Part shown: one piece after another, positions 42,284 through 50,610 of the stretch | Numbering within the stretch: position 1 is the first letter of the stretch | Layout of the letters: each line of letters opens with the position of its first letter | Origin: Brevibacillus ruminantium | GTDB lineage: Bacteria > Bacillota > Bacilli > Brevibacillales > Brevibacillaceae | Assembly: GCF_023746555.1 (NCBI RefSeq) | Contig: NZ_CP098755.1 | Location: 3,794,501 to 3,858,500 of the forward strand | Reading direction: 5' to 3' | Length of the DNA: 64,000 nucleotides | The notes under the pieces: model-generated | Told to the model about the DNA's origin: nothing | The model's input: only the letters and a program-made list of their open reading frames with translations | The model's database searches: none | Translations under genes and position numbers: made by a program

Positions 42284-42377
42284 TTATACCTCTATTTGTT
42301 ATTCTGACTTTTCTGTAACCTTATAGAATAGACGTGTTTTCACATAAAAGGTTTCATACTAAATTTAACTATTCACC

Positions 42378-42385
42378 CGTTTGTT
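42378..42385. repeat. Left 8-bp target-site duplication of the ISL3 element
   Basis: CGTTTGTT here is repeated exactly at 43727-43734, directly outside both inverted repeats. Eight base pairs is the usual ISL3 duplication. Confidence 0.8.
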
Positions 42386-43726
42386 GATTCATCACCATAA
42401 CCCGTGCTAGACATTGAAAAAACGCAGATGTTCCTCTATCGTGGGAGTTGTCGAGACAACCACTGAAAAGGAGGAAATCTGCGTTGTGCCTTGATTTTAG
42501 CACAGACTTTGTCAGACTTCCATCATTCCATCTCACTCATTGGGAAAAAACAACGGAAACGGATTGGATCGCTGTTCTGGAACCGAATTCTGCTTGTTAT
42601 CTTTGTCCGATCTGTCTCCGAGCCAGTACCAACCATGCCCGTCCTGGACGGCGTATTCTTCGTCATCGTTTCGTTCCTTCTTGGGGGACCGTCTGGGTAT
42701 CCGTTCCCGTGTATCGCCAGCGCTGTGCGAGTTGTGGGCTTACATGGACAGTGGAATGGAACGGTATCCCGCCTCGAGGATTGGTCACCTCTGCTTTTCA
42801 AGAGATGGCGGTGGATATGTGCCGCGGCCGGGATTTGCTCTCGGTTGCCAAGCAATTGAGTGTGGCCTACTCGACACTCGAACGCTGGTACTACCAACTG
42901 GCCCCCCAACGCCTTGCTCAACCAAAAGAACATGAAGCTCCTGAAGTGGTCTGTCTGGATGAGTTTGCGTTGCAAAAAGGACATAAGTACGGCGTGAACC
43001 TCATGGATGCTCAAACCGGTCATATCTGGCAAGTCACAGAAGGACGTTCACGTGAACAGGTACGAAACGCCCTGCAGCAATGGCCCTTTCGTAAGGCTCC
43101 CCATGTAGTTGTCACGGATTTGGCTCCAGGAATGGCTGAAACAGTACGCCAAGTCTGGAAGCATACCCTTGTGGTAGCAGATAAATTTCACGTGATCCAG
43201 CTTTTCTCGAAAGCGTTGGAAGCTACCCGAAAACGCACTCATGCTCGTGGAACACATCGTCGGGGCAGACATGAGCAACGCCTGCTCCATACGATCCCTG
43301 ACAAGCTGAAGCCCGAAGAGCTTCAGGAACTGAAGAATTGGTTAGCAGAAGATCCACACCTCAAACGACTCTACTTTGCGCTTCAAGACATAAGAACCGT
43401 GTATGCCGTTCAAACCCAAGAGGCAGGCGAGGAAGCACTTCAGAAATGGATTGACGACCATCTCTATTCTCCGACTCCTGCGGTTCGTTCCATTGCCAAA
43501 ACGATTGTCCAGTGGCGAGAGCCCATTCAGAATTATTTCTCCTTTCGGGTAACGAATGCCAAGATTGAAGGGACACACAACAAAGTGAAGGTGATCAAAC
43601 GAAGAGCCTACGGCTACCGCAATCTAGAGAGATTCAAGATTCGCATTAGACTGGAGTGTAAACCGGCTACATAACTACGAAAAACTGCGATAGAGGGAGA
43701 TCAAGCACGTTTTACGGTGAAGAGCT
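42386..43726 (+). mobile_element. Intact ISL3-family insertion sequence (1341 bp)
   Basis: The ends are imperfect inverted repeats: left GATTCATCACCATAACCCGT and, on the opposite strand, right AGCTCTTCACCGTAAAACGT, both continuing with GCT and matching at most positions from CACC onward. An 8-bp duplication CGTTTGTT flanks both ends. The single transposase frame is complete. Size and duplication fit ISL3. The perfect flanking duplication suggests a fairly recent insertion. Confidence 0.85.
42484..43674 (+). CDS. ISL3-family transposase
   Basis: This 396-residue transposase has an N-terminal zinc-finger region (CYLCPICLRAS; YRQRCASCGL), a helix-turn-helix (LLSVAKQLSVAYSTLERWYYQL) and the DDE catalytic core: Asp in VVCLDEFALQKGHKYG, Asp in VVVTDLAPGMAETV, and Glu in NAKIEGTHNKVKVIKRRAYG. 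The protein ends with the family-typical YRNLERFKIRIRL. I start at TTG 42484, 9 nt after AAGGAGG; an in-frame TTG at 42448 has no ribosome site. No frameshift or stop interrupts it, so it may be active. Confidence 0.92.
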   Translation: MCLDFSTDFVRLPSFHLTHWEKTTETDWIAVLEPNSACYLCPICLRASTNHARPGRRILRHRFVPSWGTVWVSVPVYRQRCASCGLTWTVEWNGIPPRGLVTSAFQEMAVDMCRGRDLLSVAKQLSVAYSTLERWYYQLAPQRLAQPKEHEAPEVVCLDEFALQKGHKYGVNLMDAQTGHIWQVTEGRSREQVRNALQQWPFRKAPHVVVTDLAPGMAETVRQVWKHTLVVADKFHVIQLFSKALEATRKRTHARGTHRRGRHEQRLLHTIPDKLKPEELQELKNWLAEDPHLKRLYFALQDIRTVYAVQTQEAGEEALQKWIDDHLYSPTPAVRSIAKTIVQWREPIQNYFSFRVTNAKIEGTHNKVKVIKRRAYGYRNLERFKIRIRLECKPAT

Positions 43727-43734
43727 CGTTTGTT
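43727..43734. repeat. Right 8-bp target-site duplication of the ISL3 element
   Basis: CGTTTGTT, identical to 42378-42385. Between here and 43887 a short AT-rich open stretch of about 48 codons runs into the second repeat copy and may be a gene remnant. Confidence 0.8.
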
Positions 43735-43887
43735 GAATATGGACTACACATTGCTGAACGCTTTGTCCATTTCAAACATCTCCCCCGAATGTTCGTTCTC
43801 GTATGAATTAAATCAAGAATTCGTACAAGCATCAAATATCAACATTTTATCTGTAACAGAGTATTTTTTTAAAAGCAGCGGACTCAT

Positions 43888-44086
43888 GAAGAAGCATGTT
43901 TCCCTGCGGTGCGACTGTGGAGCCCTGACCCAGCGAAGGGGCGATTCGCGGGAAAAAGGAGCGCAACCTTGGGATGACCTCGAAGCATTGCTGCTTTTGC
44001 GTCTCCCCCGCGAATCGCCCTGGAGCGGACAGTAAACACTTCCCCGGGGGCGGAATACGGAGCTGAGCAGGGAAACATGCTTCTTC
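43888..44086 (-). repeat. MITE-like structured repeat, copy 2 (199 bp), inverted relative to copy 1
   Basis: Perfect 20-bp terminal inverted repeats (43888-43907 and 44067-44086) differ from copy 1 by one base on each arm, and the change is matched in both arms. The internal stem 43940-43952 with 44007-44019 is a perfect 13 bp, yet its sequence (GGCGATTCGCGGG) differs widely from the copy 1 stem. Pairing is kept while sequence changes. The central core of about 40 nt is nearly identical to copy 1. Confidence 0.88.
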
Positions 44087-44133
44087 TCACCACAGCCCCG
44101 TTCCAGCGTAATTATTATCTGAAAAGTATGGAT

Positions 44134-44170
44134 GAAAAAAACAGCCCTGCTTCCGCAAAAGCAAGGCTGC
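44134..44170 (-). terminator. Intrinsic terminator of the etf operon
   Basis: On the minus strand GCAGCCTTGCTT and AAGCAGGGCTGT pair with one mismatch and are followed by TTTTTTT, about 70 bp after the etfA stop. Confidence 0.82.
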
Positions 44171-44239
44171 ATTTCTATTCAAAGACATGTTTTTCAAAGA
44201 CAAGTATCCTTCGTCACCAGATACAACAGAAGACGTACT

Positions 44240-45199
44240 CTACACCAAAACCTTTTTGAATTCAGCAGTCAGCAGTGGAACCACCTCAAACAGATCGCCC
44301 ACGATGCCGTAATCCGCCACCTGGAAAATCGGTGCTTCCGGATCTTTGTTGATCGCGACGATTACTTTGGAGTTGGACATTCCGGCCAGATGCTGAATCG
44401 CTCCCGAGATTCCGCAGGCGATATACAGATCAGGTGTAACCACTTTACCGGTCTGCCCGATCTGCATGGAATAATCGCAGTAATCGGCATCGCACGCACC
44501 GCGGGAAGCGCCGACTGCAGCGCCCAGCACCTCAGCCAGCTCGTTGAGCGGCTGGAAGCCTTCAGCGCTTTTCACTCCGCGACCTCCCGCAATGATCACC
44601 TTCGCTTCGGAGAGGTCTACTTTGCCGCTGGTTTTGCGAACGACCTCGCGCACGATCGAGCGCAGGTCCTTGATCTCTGCTTCAAACGGCACGACAGTCG
44701 CCGTTTTGGCCGTATCTGCCGAACCTGCAGCGATGTTGTTCGGACGGATGGTGACCATGATTTTCCCATCTTGGAAACGGCGCTTCTGAAACGCTTTTCC
44801 TGCATAGATCGGGCGGACAAATACCGGGCCATCCTCCAGTCCGGTTACATCGGAGATGAGGCCAAGTCCGAGACGAGCCGCTACGCGCGGAGCCACGTCA
44901 CGGCCAATAGCGGTATGACCCAGCACGACTGCATCCGGATTGACAAACTCAATCAGTTGCTTGATAGTCTGCGCATAGGCATCTGGCGTATATTGGGCAA
45001 GGTCAGCATGGTCAGCGACGTAAACGGTGCCAGCTCCGTGATGCCCCAGTGCTTCGGCATGTTTCCCTGTATCAGGTCCGAGCAGGGCAGCTACCACTTC
45101 GCCGCCTGCTGCCAGTGTCCCTGCTGCTGCGAGTGCTTCCAGAGAGACATTGCGCAATTGTCCGTCACGTACTTCAGCGATTACCAGTACTTTTTTCAT
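44240..45199 (-). CDS. etfA: Electron transfer flavoprotein subunit alpha
   Basis: This 319-residue subunit binds FAD and passes electrons from acyl-CoA dehydrogenases to the quinone pool. It begins KKVLVIAEVRDGQL; the FAD domain shows SEAKVIIAGGRGVKSAEGF, GASRGACDADYCDYSMQIGQTGKVV in consecutive segments, and the C-terminal ACGISGAIQHLAGMSNSKVIVAINKD. All fit EtfA. It lies 20 bp after etfB with GGGAGAG before the ATG. The operon serves fatty-acid degradation with the adjacent fadB- and fadR-like genes. Confidence 0.96.
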   Translation of the reverse strand: MKKVLVIAEVRDGQLRNVSLEALAAAGTLAAGGEVVAALLGPDTGKHAEALGHHGAGTVYVADHADLAQYTPDAYAQTIKQLIEFVNPDAVVLGHTAIGRDVAPRVAARLGLGLISDVTGLEDGPVFVRPIYAGKAFQKRRFQDGKIMVTIRPNNIAAGSADTAKTATVVPFEAEIKDLRSIVREVVRKTSGKVDLSEAKVIIAGGRGVKSAEGFQPLNELAEVLGAAVGASRGACDADYCDYSMQIGQTGKVVTPDLYIACGISGAIQHLAGMSNSKVIVAINKDPEAPIFQVADYGIVGDLFEVVPLLTAEFKKVLV

Positions 45200-45219
45200 C
45201 GTTCTTCTCTCCCTCTCGC

Positions 45220-45987
45220 TTAGATTACCTTCGCTTCATTTCGCAGCAATTGCACCAATTCGGAAACCTGTGCAGGTATCTCTCCGGAAAGGATGCGGCC
45301 TGCTTCTTTTTTCGGCGGCAGGGTCTGGTCGACCACTTCCGTCTTGGCAGCTACATCTGCGGCAGACAGCCCGAGATCATCTGCAGCATAACGATCCAGC
45401 GGCTTTTTCTTCGCTTTCATGATACCCGGCAAGGAAGGATAGCGCGGTTCGTTCAATCCCTGCTGCGCGGTAATCAGGACAGGCAGGCTGGTTTCCACAA
45501 CCTCCATGTCTCCCTCCACGTCGCGCTCGACACGGACAGAAGTCCCGTTTACCTCCAGCTTTACTGCTGTTGATACGTGGTTGATTCCCAGCTCTTCAGC
45601 CAGACGAGGACCGCCTTGTCCTGCACCGGAATCGACAGCCATCTGTCCGCCCAGAATGATGTCGTAGCCCACCTTGTTTGCGACGGCGGCCAACACCTTG
45701 GCCGTTGTGAATTCATCGCCAAATAGCGACTCGTCATCCACCAGAACGGCTTTGTCAGCACCCATCGCAAGCGCGGTGCGCAGTTCCTTTTCAACGCGAT
45801 CTGCGCCGATGGAGACTACGGTTACCTCACCGCCGTGCTCTTCCTTCAGCTTGATGGCTTCTTCAATCGCATATTCGTCATAGGGGTTGATGATAAATTC
45901 CACTCCGTCATCCTGAATCTTTCCATCCTGGATGACGATCTTTTCTTCTGTATCAAATGTTGACTTCATGACAACCAGAATATTCAC
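45220..45987 (-). CDS. etfB: Electron transfer flavoprotein subunit beta
   Basis: This 255-residue partner of EtfA binds AMP and docks on dehydrogenases. It begins MNILVVMKSTFDTEEKIVIQ and contains the AMP-binding GGQMAVDSGAGQGGPRLAEEL and the EtfB signature around VERDVEGDMEVVETSLPVLI. Start is GTG at 45987, 7 nt after AGGAGG. It follows the enoyl-CoA hydratase gene by 42 bp, so the three genes probably share a transcript. Confidence 0.96.
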   Translation of the reverse strand: MNILVVMKSTFDTEEKIVIQDGKIQDDGVEFIINPYDEYAIEEAIKLKEEHGGEVTVVSIGADRVEKELRTALAMGADKAVLVDDESLFGDEFTTAKVLAAVANKVGYDIILGGQMAVDSGAGQGGPRLAEELGINHVSTAVKLEVNGTSVRVERDVEGDMEVVETSLPVLITAQQGLNEPRYPSLPGIMKAKKKPLDRYAADDLGLSAADVAAKTEVVDQTLPPKKEAGRILSGEIPAQVSELVQLLRNEAKVI

Positions 45988-46029
45988 AAGAATACCTCCT
46001 CATAGTGACGATTCAGCCATGGGTCCGTC

Positions 46030-46803
46030 TTAGCGGTCCGAGAATTGCGGCTTCCGTTTTTCCAAAAAAGCGGTAACCCCTTCTTTCATGTCTTCCGTGT
46101 CAAATGACTGACCGAACAGCTTCGCTTCTTCAAGAAGGCCAGCGGTTTGCCCTTCAGTTACGCCCGTATGGATCGCATTCAGGGCCAGACGCAAGGAAAC
46201 GGCACCCTTTTCGGCGATCACGGCAGCCAGTTCTTTTGCCTTTTCCAGGAGCTGGTCGAGAGGATATACAGCCTCCGCGAGACCGATGCGCTGCGCTTCC
46301 TCTCCTCCGATCATCTCCGAGGTCAGGATCATTTTCGTAGCGCGTCCGCGTCCCACCAGCCGGGGCAGCCTCTGTGTGCCGCCATATCCAGGGATCAGCC
46401 CAAGATTCAGCTCAGGCAAACCCAGCTTCGCCTCGGGTGCAACCAACCGAATGTGGCAGGCCAATGCAAGCTCCAAGCCTCCGCCCAAGCAAGCTCCATT
46501 GATGGCCGCAATAATCGGCTTGGGAAAAGTCTCCAGACGGTCAAATGTCTGTTGCCCGCTGCGGGCCATCGCTTCGGCATCGGAAGGCTGCAGCTCTGTA
46601 AACTCCTTGATGTCAGCGCCCGCGATGAAAAAGCGCCCTTCTCCGGTGAGAACAATCGCTTTGACTACAGCGTCGCTCTCCAGTTCATCCAAAAGTGCGT
46701 TCAGTTCCTTTAAGGTCTCCTGGCTCAAAGCGTTGGCCGGAGGTCGGTTCACGCTCACCACCGCGACCCGGTCTTCCCTATGAATAGTCCAATGAGAATA
46801 CAT
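46030..46803 (-). CDS. fadB: Enoyl-CoA hydratase (FadB/YsiB-like)
   Basis: This 257-residue crotonase hydrates trans-2-enoyl-CoA in beta-oxidation. The oxyanion-hole segments are FFIAGADIKEFTEL and INGACLGGGLELALACHIR, and the catalytic glutamates fall in LPELNLGLIPGYGGTQRLPR. Position between fadR and etfB is the same as ysiB in B. subtilis. GGGGGAGAAGC precedes the ATG at 46803. A 16-bp palindrome lies between its candidate -10 and the start. Confidence 0.93.
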   Translation of the reverse strand: MYSHWTIHREDRVAVVSVNRPPANALSQETLKELNALLDELESDAVVKAIVLTGEGRFFIAGADIKEFTELQPSDAEAMARSGQQTFDRLETFPKPIIAAINGACLGGGLELALACHIRLVAPEAKLGLPELNLGLIPGYGGTQRLPRLVGRGRATKMILTSEMIGGEEAQRIGLAEAVYPLDQLLEKAKELAAVIAEKGAVSLRLALNAIHTGVTEGQTAGLLEEAKLFGQSFDTEDMKEGVTAFLEKRKPQFSDR

Positions 46804-46849
46804 GCTTCTCCCCCTCTACCTTTTCCCAACGGAAGGGTTACTCATTTTT

Positions 46850-46865
46850 CTGAGCGAACGCTCAG
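46850..46865. promoter_or_regulatory. 16-bp palindromic operator candidate upstream of fadB
   Basis: CTGAGCGAACGCTCAG has 7-bp perfect arms around AA. It lies just downstream of a possible -10 TACAAT (46879-46884, minus strand), at about +7 to +22. It is unlike the FadR box at 47548-47567, so a second TetR-type regulator may act here. Confidence 0.5.
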
Positions 46866-46920
46866 TCTTGCTCTTCCCATTGTAACAAACGGACTCTTTC
46901 AAAAAAAGCGTTTTCTTTTC

Positions 46921-47508
46921 TCATTTGCCCTTCATACCAAATTGGAAGAGGTTATGAATGGGATCAACATGAGAGAGCAGGTCGTATTTGCACTCTTTCA
47001 TGACCCAGGACGTCGTCACTTCATCCAGCGTGCCAAAAATCATTTTTCGCGCCAAGCGTACATCGATATCGGGACGAAATACGCCCTTTTCGATACCTTC
47101 CTTGACCAATTCCTCAATCAGGTTGAAGTACTGTTTCATGACCGTACCGATGCCTTCACTGATTTCAGGATTGGATTGACGCAATTCAATCTGCGTCACC
47201 TTGGCCAGCTCGGGATCGCGAGACAATTGGCCCAGATGAGTGTGAACAAGGATGTACAATTTTTGTTCGATGGATTCTGCCTGTTCCAGGCGTCCTCGGC
47301 CTTCCTCAATAAAAGCACCCATCTTCTCGTTGAAAAGCGAGATGAGGATGTCGTCCTTGTTCTCAAAGTAGAGGTAGATGGTGCCGTCCGCTACCTTCGC
47401 CTCTTTTGCAATTCTGGATACCTGGGCGCTGTGATAGCCCTGTCGAGCGATGACGCGAACTGCCGCATCAATAATGGCTTGATACTTTTCCCCCGTTTTT
47501 TTCGCCAT
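46921..47508 (-). CDS. fadR: TetR-family fatty acid degradation regulator FadR (YsiA)
   Basis: This 195-residue repressor is very close in length and context to B. subtilis FadR, which is released from DNA by long-chain acyl-CoA. The HTH is AIIDAAVRVIARQGYHSAQV then IAKEAKVADGTIYLYFENKD. I start at ATG 47508 (MAKKTGEKYQ) after GGAGGG; a longer in-frame start is inside the leader. Its own promoter overlaps a canonical FadR box, so it represses itself. It is expected to act also on other fad genes away from here. Confidence 0.93.
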   Translation of the reverse strand: MAKKTGEKYQAIIDAAVRVIARQGYHSAQVSRIAKEAKVADGTIYLYFENKDDILISLFNEKMGAFIEEGRGRLEQAESIEQKLYILVHTHLGQLSRDPELAKVTQIELRQSNPEISEGIGTVMKQYFNLIEELVKEGIEKGVFRPDIDVRLARKMIFGTLDEVTTSWVMKECKYDLLSHVDPIHNLFQFGMKGK

Positions 47509-47547
47509 GATTCCCTCCACGTTGATCTGCAAGTCTTGAAAACTGAA

Positions 47548-47567
47548 ATGAATGACTATTCATTCAT
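47548..47567. promoter_or_regulatory. FadR operator box
   Basis: ATGAATGACTATTCATTCAT is a near-perfect 20-bp palindrome matching the known Bacillus FadR site (TGAATGANTANTCATTCA type). It covers the predicted transcription start of fadR near 47565. Confidence 0.9.
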
Positions 47568-47571
47568 ATTC

Positions 47572-47600
47572 AGTGTAAGACAGTTCCTCTGTCCTGTCAA
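47572..47600 (-). promoter_or_regulatory. SigmaA promoter of fadR
   Basis: On the minus strand a perfect -35 TTGACA (47595-47600) and -10 TACACT (47572-47577) are 17 bp apart. The FadR box follows directly. Confidence 0.75.
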
Positions 47601-47648
47601 TCCCTGCCGTTTCACTTTGCAGCAAGCGTAAAGGGGGACCTTTCCCCG

Positions 47649-47680
47649 CAAAAAAGAGGCCCTGGAAATAGATGGGCCTC
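47649..47680 (-). terminator. Intrinsic terminator of lcfA
   Basis: On the minus strand GAGGCCC and GGGCCTC form a stem followed by TTTTTTGC, just past the lcfA stop codon. It separates lcfA from fadR, which has its own promoter. Confidence 0.82.
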
Positions 47681-47689
47681 GTCGCTGTT

Positions 47690-49390
47690 TCAGCTCGTTT
47701 TCTCTTGTTCTTCCCTATGATGCCGCGCCTTTTCCTCCTCTTGGAGCTGGCGGCGGAGCACTTTGCCCACCATGGTTTTGGGAAGTTCTTCACGCACTTC
47801 GTAAAACCTCGGAATTTTATAGGCGGCCAGCCGTTTCCGGCAATGCTCGTCGAGTTCGCTGTCACCGATCTGCTGTCCCGGCTTGAAGACGACATACGCC
47901 TTTACCGTTTCCCCCCGGTAAGGATCGGGAACGCCGATCACCGCCGCTTCCTGTATGGCCGGATGCTCGAACAGCACTTCCTCTACTTCGCGGGGATAGA
48001 TATTAAAACCGCCGGCAATAATCATATCTTTCTTCCGGTCCACAATGTAGAAATATCCCTGCTCATCCATATACGCCATATCACCTGTGAGCAGCCAGCC
48101 GTCCTGGAGAACCGCCGCCGTCTCTTCCGGCCGGTTCCAGTAGCCGCGCATCACCTGCGGACCTTTGACAGCCAGTTCGCCAATCTCGCCTTGCGGAAGC
48201 GCTTCACCCGTGGCGGGATCGACTACCCGGCAATCCGTATCGGGCCAGGGCAGGCCAATGCTGCCGTTTACCCGTTTGCCCCAGACCGGATTGGAATGGG
48301 TGACAGGGGATGCCTCGGTCAACCCGTAGCCTTCCACCAGCTTTCCTCCCGTCAGCTCTTCAAACCGGTTCTGTACCTCAACCGGCAACGGCGCAGAACC
48401 GCTGACACATGCTTCTATCGACTTCAAATCGTACCTCCCCAGATCGGGATGATTGATCAAGCCGATATACATCGTCGGCGCGCCGGGAAACAACGTCGGT
48501 TTGGTTTTGTCTATCAGGCTCAGAATCTCTTTCACATTGAATTTGGGAACCAAAACCAATTCGGCTGCAATCGATATCCCCTGATTCATGACCGTCGTCA
48601 TGCCGTATACGTGAAACAGCGGAAGCACTCCCAAAATCCGTTCCTTGCCCCGCTCGCATTTGTACAGCACGGCACGGCACTGGATTGCATTGGCGATCAG
48701 GTTTTTGTGGGTGAGCATGACGCCCTTGGCCACTCCGGTCGTGCCTCCGGTATACTGCAGCAGAGCCAGATCATTTTCCGGGTCTACATCAGGGACCACA
48801 GGCTTGGCAGCGCTTTCTTTTAAAACGGAAAGAAAGGCCTCCACTTCGCCTCCATAGACGACTTGCGGATTTTGGCCTTGTCTTCTTTGGACGAAGGGAT
48901 AGATCCAGCTTTTGAGCAACGGGAGAAAATCACCAATACTCGTAATAATCAGACGTTTTAACGGAGTAGAATGCTTGACACTTGTGACGCGCTTGTACAA
49001 CAGGTCCAAAGCAATGATCGTTTCAGCACCGGAATCATGCAACTGGTGAATCAGCTCCCGCTCCGTATAAAGCGGGTTGGTCATGACGACAGTAGCCCCG
49101 GCGAACAGAGCGCCGTAATAGGAAATGACTGCCTGGGGGCAATTGGGCAGCATGATCGCGACCCGGTCTCCTTTTTTCACACCCCGTTTGATCAGGGCGT
49201 TGGCAAACTGGTACGACATGGTCAGTAGCTCACGGTAGGTCAATCGTTTTCCCATAAAATAAAGCGCATGGCGCTCGGGAAACTCTGCCGCCGCTTCTTC
49301 CAGAAAATGAGTCAAAGGAACACGGGGGTATTCCAGTGACGGTGCGGTTTCGGGCGGGTAACTGGCAATCCAAGGCTTGGCAATAGACAT
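47690..49390 (-). CDS. lcfA: Long-chain fatty acid-CoA ligase
   Basis: This 566-residue adenylate-forming enzyme activates long-chain fatty acids for beta-oxidation. Motifs: LLQYTGGTTGVAKGVMLTH (P-loop), EGYGLTEASPVTH, DGWLLTGDMAYMD, DRKKDMIIAGGFNIYPREVEE in two blocks, and LPKTMVGKVLRRQL at the end. Gene order with fadR, fadB and etfBA matches B. subtilis lcfA. ATG at 49390 lies 8 nt after GGAGGG. The visible promoter has no FadR box, unlike fadR. Confidence 0.95.
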   Translation of the reverse strand: MSIAKPWIASYPPETAPSLEYPRVPLTHFLEEAAAEFPERHALYFMGKRLTYRELLTMSYQFANALIKRGVKKGDRVAIMLPNCPQAVISYYGALFAGATVVMTNPLYTERELIHQLHDSGAETIIALDLLYKRVTSVKHSTPLKRLIITSIGDFLPLLKSWIYPFVQRRQGQNPQVVYGGEVEAFLSVLKESAAKPVVPDVDPENDLALLQYTGGTTGVAKGVMLTHKNLIANAIQCRAVLYKCERGKERILGVLPLFHVYGMTTVMNQGISIAAELVLVPKFNVKEILSLIDKTKPTLFPGAPTMYIGLINHPDLGRYDLKSIEACVSGSAPLPVEVQNRFEELTGGKLVEGYGLTEASPVTHSNPVWGKRVNGSIGLPWPDTDCRVVDPATGEALPQGEIGELAVKGPQVMRGYWNRPEETAAVLQDGWLLTGDMAYMDEQGYFYIVDRKKDMIIAGGFNIYPREVEEVLFEHPAIQEAAVIGVPDPYRGETVKAYVVFKPGQQIGDSELDEHCRKRLAAYKIPRFYEVREELPKTMVGKVLRRQLQEEEKARHHREEQEKTS

Positions 49391-49462
49391 GGGCAATCCC
49401 TCCAATCCCATATTGACCTTACCTCTCCCGTACGATCCACATTCATAACCTCTTCCATCTCC

Positions 49463-49492
49463 ATTCTATTCGAAAGATAATCAATTTTCCAA
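49463..49492 (-). promoter_or_regulatory. Candidate sigmaA promoter of lcfA
   Basis: On the minus strand TTGGAA (49487-49492) and TAGAAT (49463-49468) are 18 bp apart, about 65 bp before the start codon. Confidence 0.5.
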
Positions 49493-49529
49493 CAAAAATT
49501 ACAAAACTTGTCCATATTATCGTTGTAAA

Positions 49530-49568
49530 TAAAAAAGATGTACCTTCGCTTCATGCGACGATACATCT
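49530..49568 (-). terminator. Intrinsic terminator of the LCP-family gene
   Basis: On the minus strand AGATGTA/TACATCT and an inner TCGC/GCGA helix form a hairpin followed by TTTTTTA. It lies about 20 bp after the LCP gene. Confidence 0.75.
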
Positions 49569-49587
49569 CCCGCTCTCCGTTTCCTTA

Positions 49588-50580
49588 TCAGGGAGCCAAC
49601 TCCGACAAGAGGCTCTGTTTCGCTCTTTGCCGTTCTTGCTTGGAAACGAGGTGATACCAGCCGAGCACGTTATGATGCCAGATTCGCTCGTCTGCCCCGG
49701 TAAGCGTATCGGAGAGGATGGTATTGGGCGTCGGATCGCTGTAAGAAAGCAGCAAGGAAGCAATTTCCCTGTCGGTCAGATCGGTTTTCACATGCTCGCC
49801 TAAAATTTCCATCAGGGTAAAGGCCTTGGCAAATGCCTCCGCCGAGGTACCTTTCTCTGCCAATGCTTTCACGATTTCTTGCTGGCGGTTGATTCGTTCG
49901 TAGTCACTGTCCTCCTTGCCGAGGTCGCTTTTCCGATAGCGTGCATAGTCGAGTGCCTGGGCACCGTTCAACGTCTGCAGCCCCGGGTTCAGGTCGATAT
50001 GGGTATCGTCAGTCGGGTCCGTATATTTCATTTTCTTTTTTACTTCGATCGGCACTCCGCCAAGCGTGTCCACGACCTTCCGGAATCCATCAAAATCAAT
50101 TGTGACATAGCGGTCGATGCGAACATCCAGGTAGCTCTGTAGCGATTGCTTCACCAGCTTGGGACCGCCGTGCGCCATGGCGTGATTCAGCTTGTCATGC
50201 CCTTTGCCGGGGATCTCCAGGTAAGTATCGCGCGGGATCGATAATAAATAGACACGCTGCTTTTCCGGATGGATGGAAGCCAGCATGATCGTGTCCGATC
50301 GGGCTCTTTCCCCGTCCCGGCTGTCGATTCCCAGAACGAGCAGCACAAATGGCTTCAGTGGTTTCGTGCCGGCAATCAGCTCCAGAGGGGCTGCGGCTGA
50401 TGCGGGCCTCTCAACGGTGACGCCCGGCTTTGCTTCAAGCGGTGCATACCATTCACTCGTCATTTGCTTGTACTGATAGATGCCATAACCGATGGACACC
50501 AAAAGTGAGAGGGCCACTCCCATCAGTCCGTACCAGATCACCCGCTTGCCACGCTTGCGGAACCAGGAAAAGAGATTCAT
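49588..50580 (-). CDS. LytR-CpsA-Psr (LCP) family cell wall glycopolymer ligase
   Basis: This 330-residue membrane-anchored enzyme probably transfers teichoic acid or another anionic polymer from its lipid carrier to peptidoglycan. An N-terminal basic stretch (MNLFSWFRKRGKR) precedes one membrane helix; the extracellular LCP domain has the phosphate-binding LGIDSRDGERARSDTIML, RDTYLEIPGKGHDKLNHAMAHGG in two blocks, DFDGFRKVVDTLGGV and DYARYRKSD. Arg and Asp residues match family catalytic positions. Start ATG at 50580 has GGGGG about 10 nt upstream. The polymer locus 3 kb to the right gives it a likely substrate. Confidence 0.9.
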   Translation of the reverse strand: MNLFSWFRKRGKRVIWYGLMGVALSLLVSIGYGIYQYKQMTSEWYAPLEAKPGVTVERPASAAAPLELIAGTKPLKPFVLLVLGIDSRDGERARSDTIMLASIHPEKQRVYLLSIPRDTYLEIPGKGHDKLNHAMAHGGPKLVKQSLQSYLDVRIDRYVTIDFDGFRKVVDTLGGVPIEVKKKMKYTDPTDDTHIDLNPGLQTLNGAQALDYARYRKSDLGKEDSDYERINRQQEIVKALAEKGTSAEAFAKAFTLMEILGEHVKTDLTDREIASLLLSYSDPTPNTILSDTLTGADERIWHHNVLGWYHLVSKQERQRAKQSLLSELAP

Positions 50581-50610
50581 AAATGCGTTCCCCCTTTGAA
50601 GTAAACAGGC

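Noticed and set aside
43735-43887. Short AT-rich open stretch (about 48 codons) running into repeat copy 2
   Set aside because: It may be a remnant of a gene cut by the repeat or IS, but it is too short and featureless to call.
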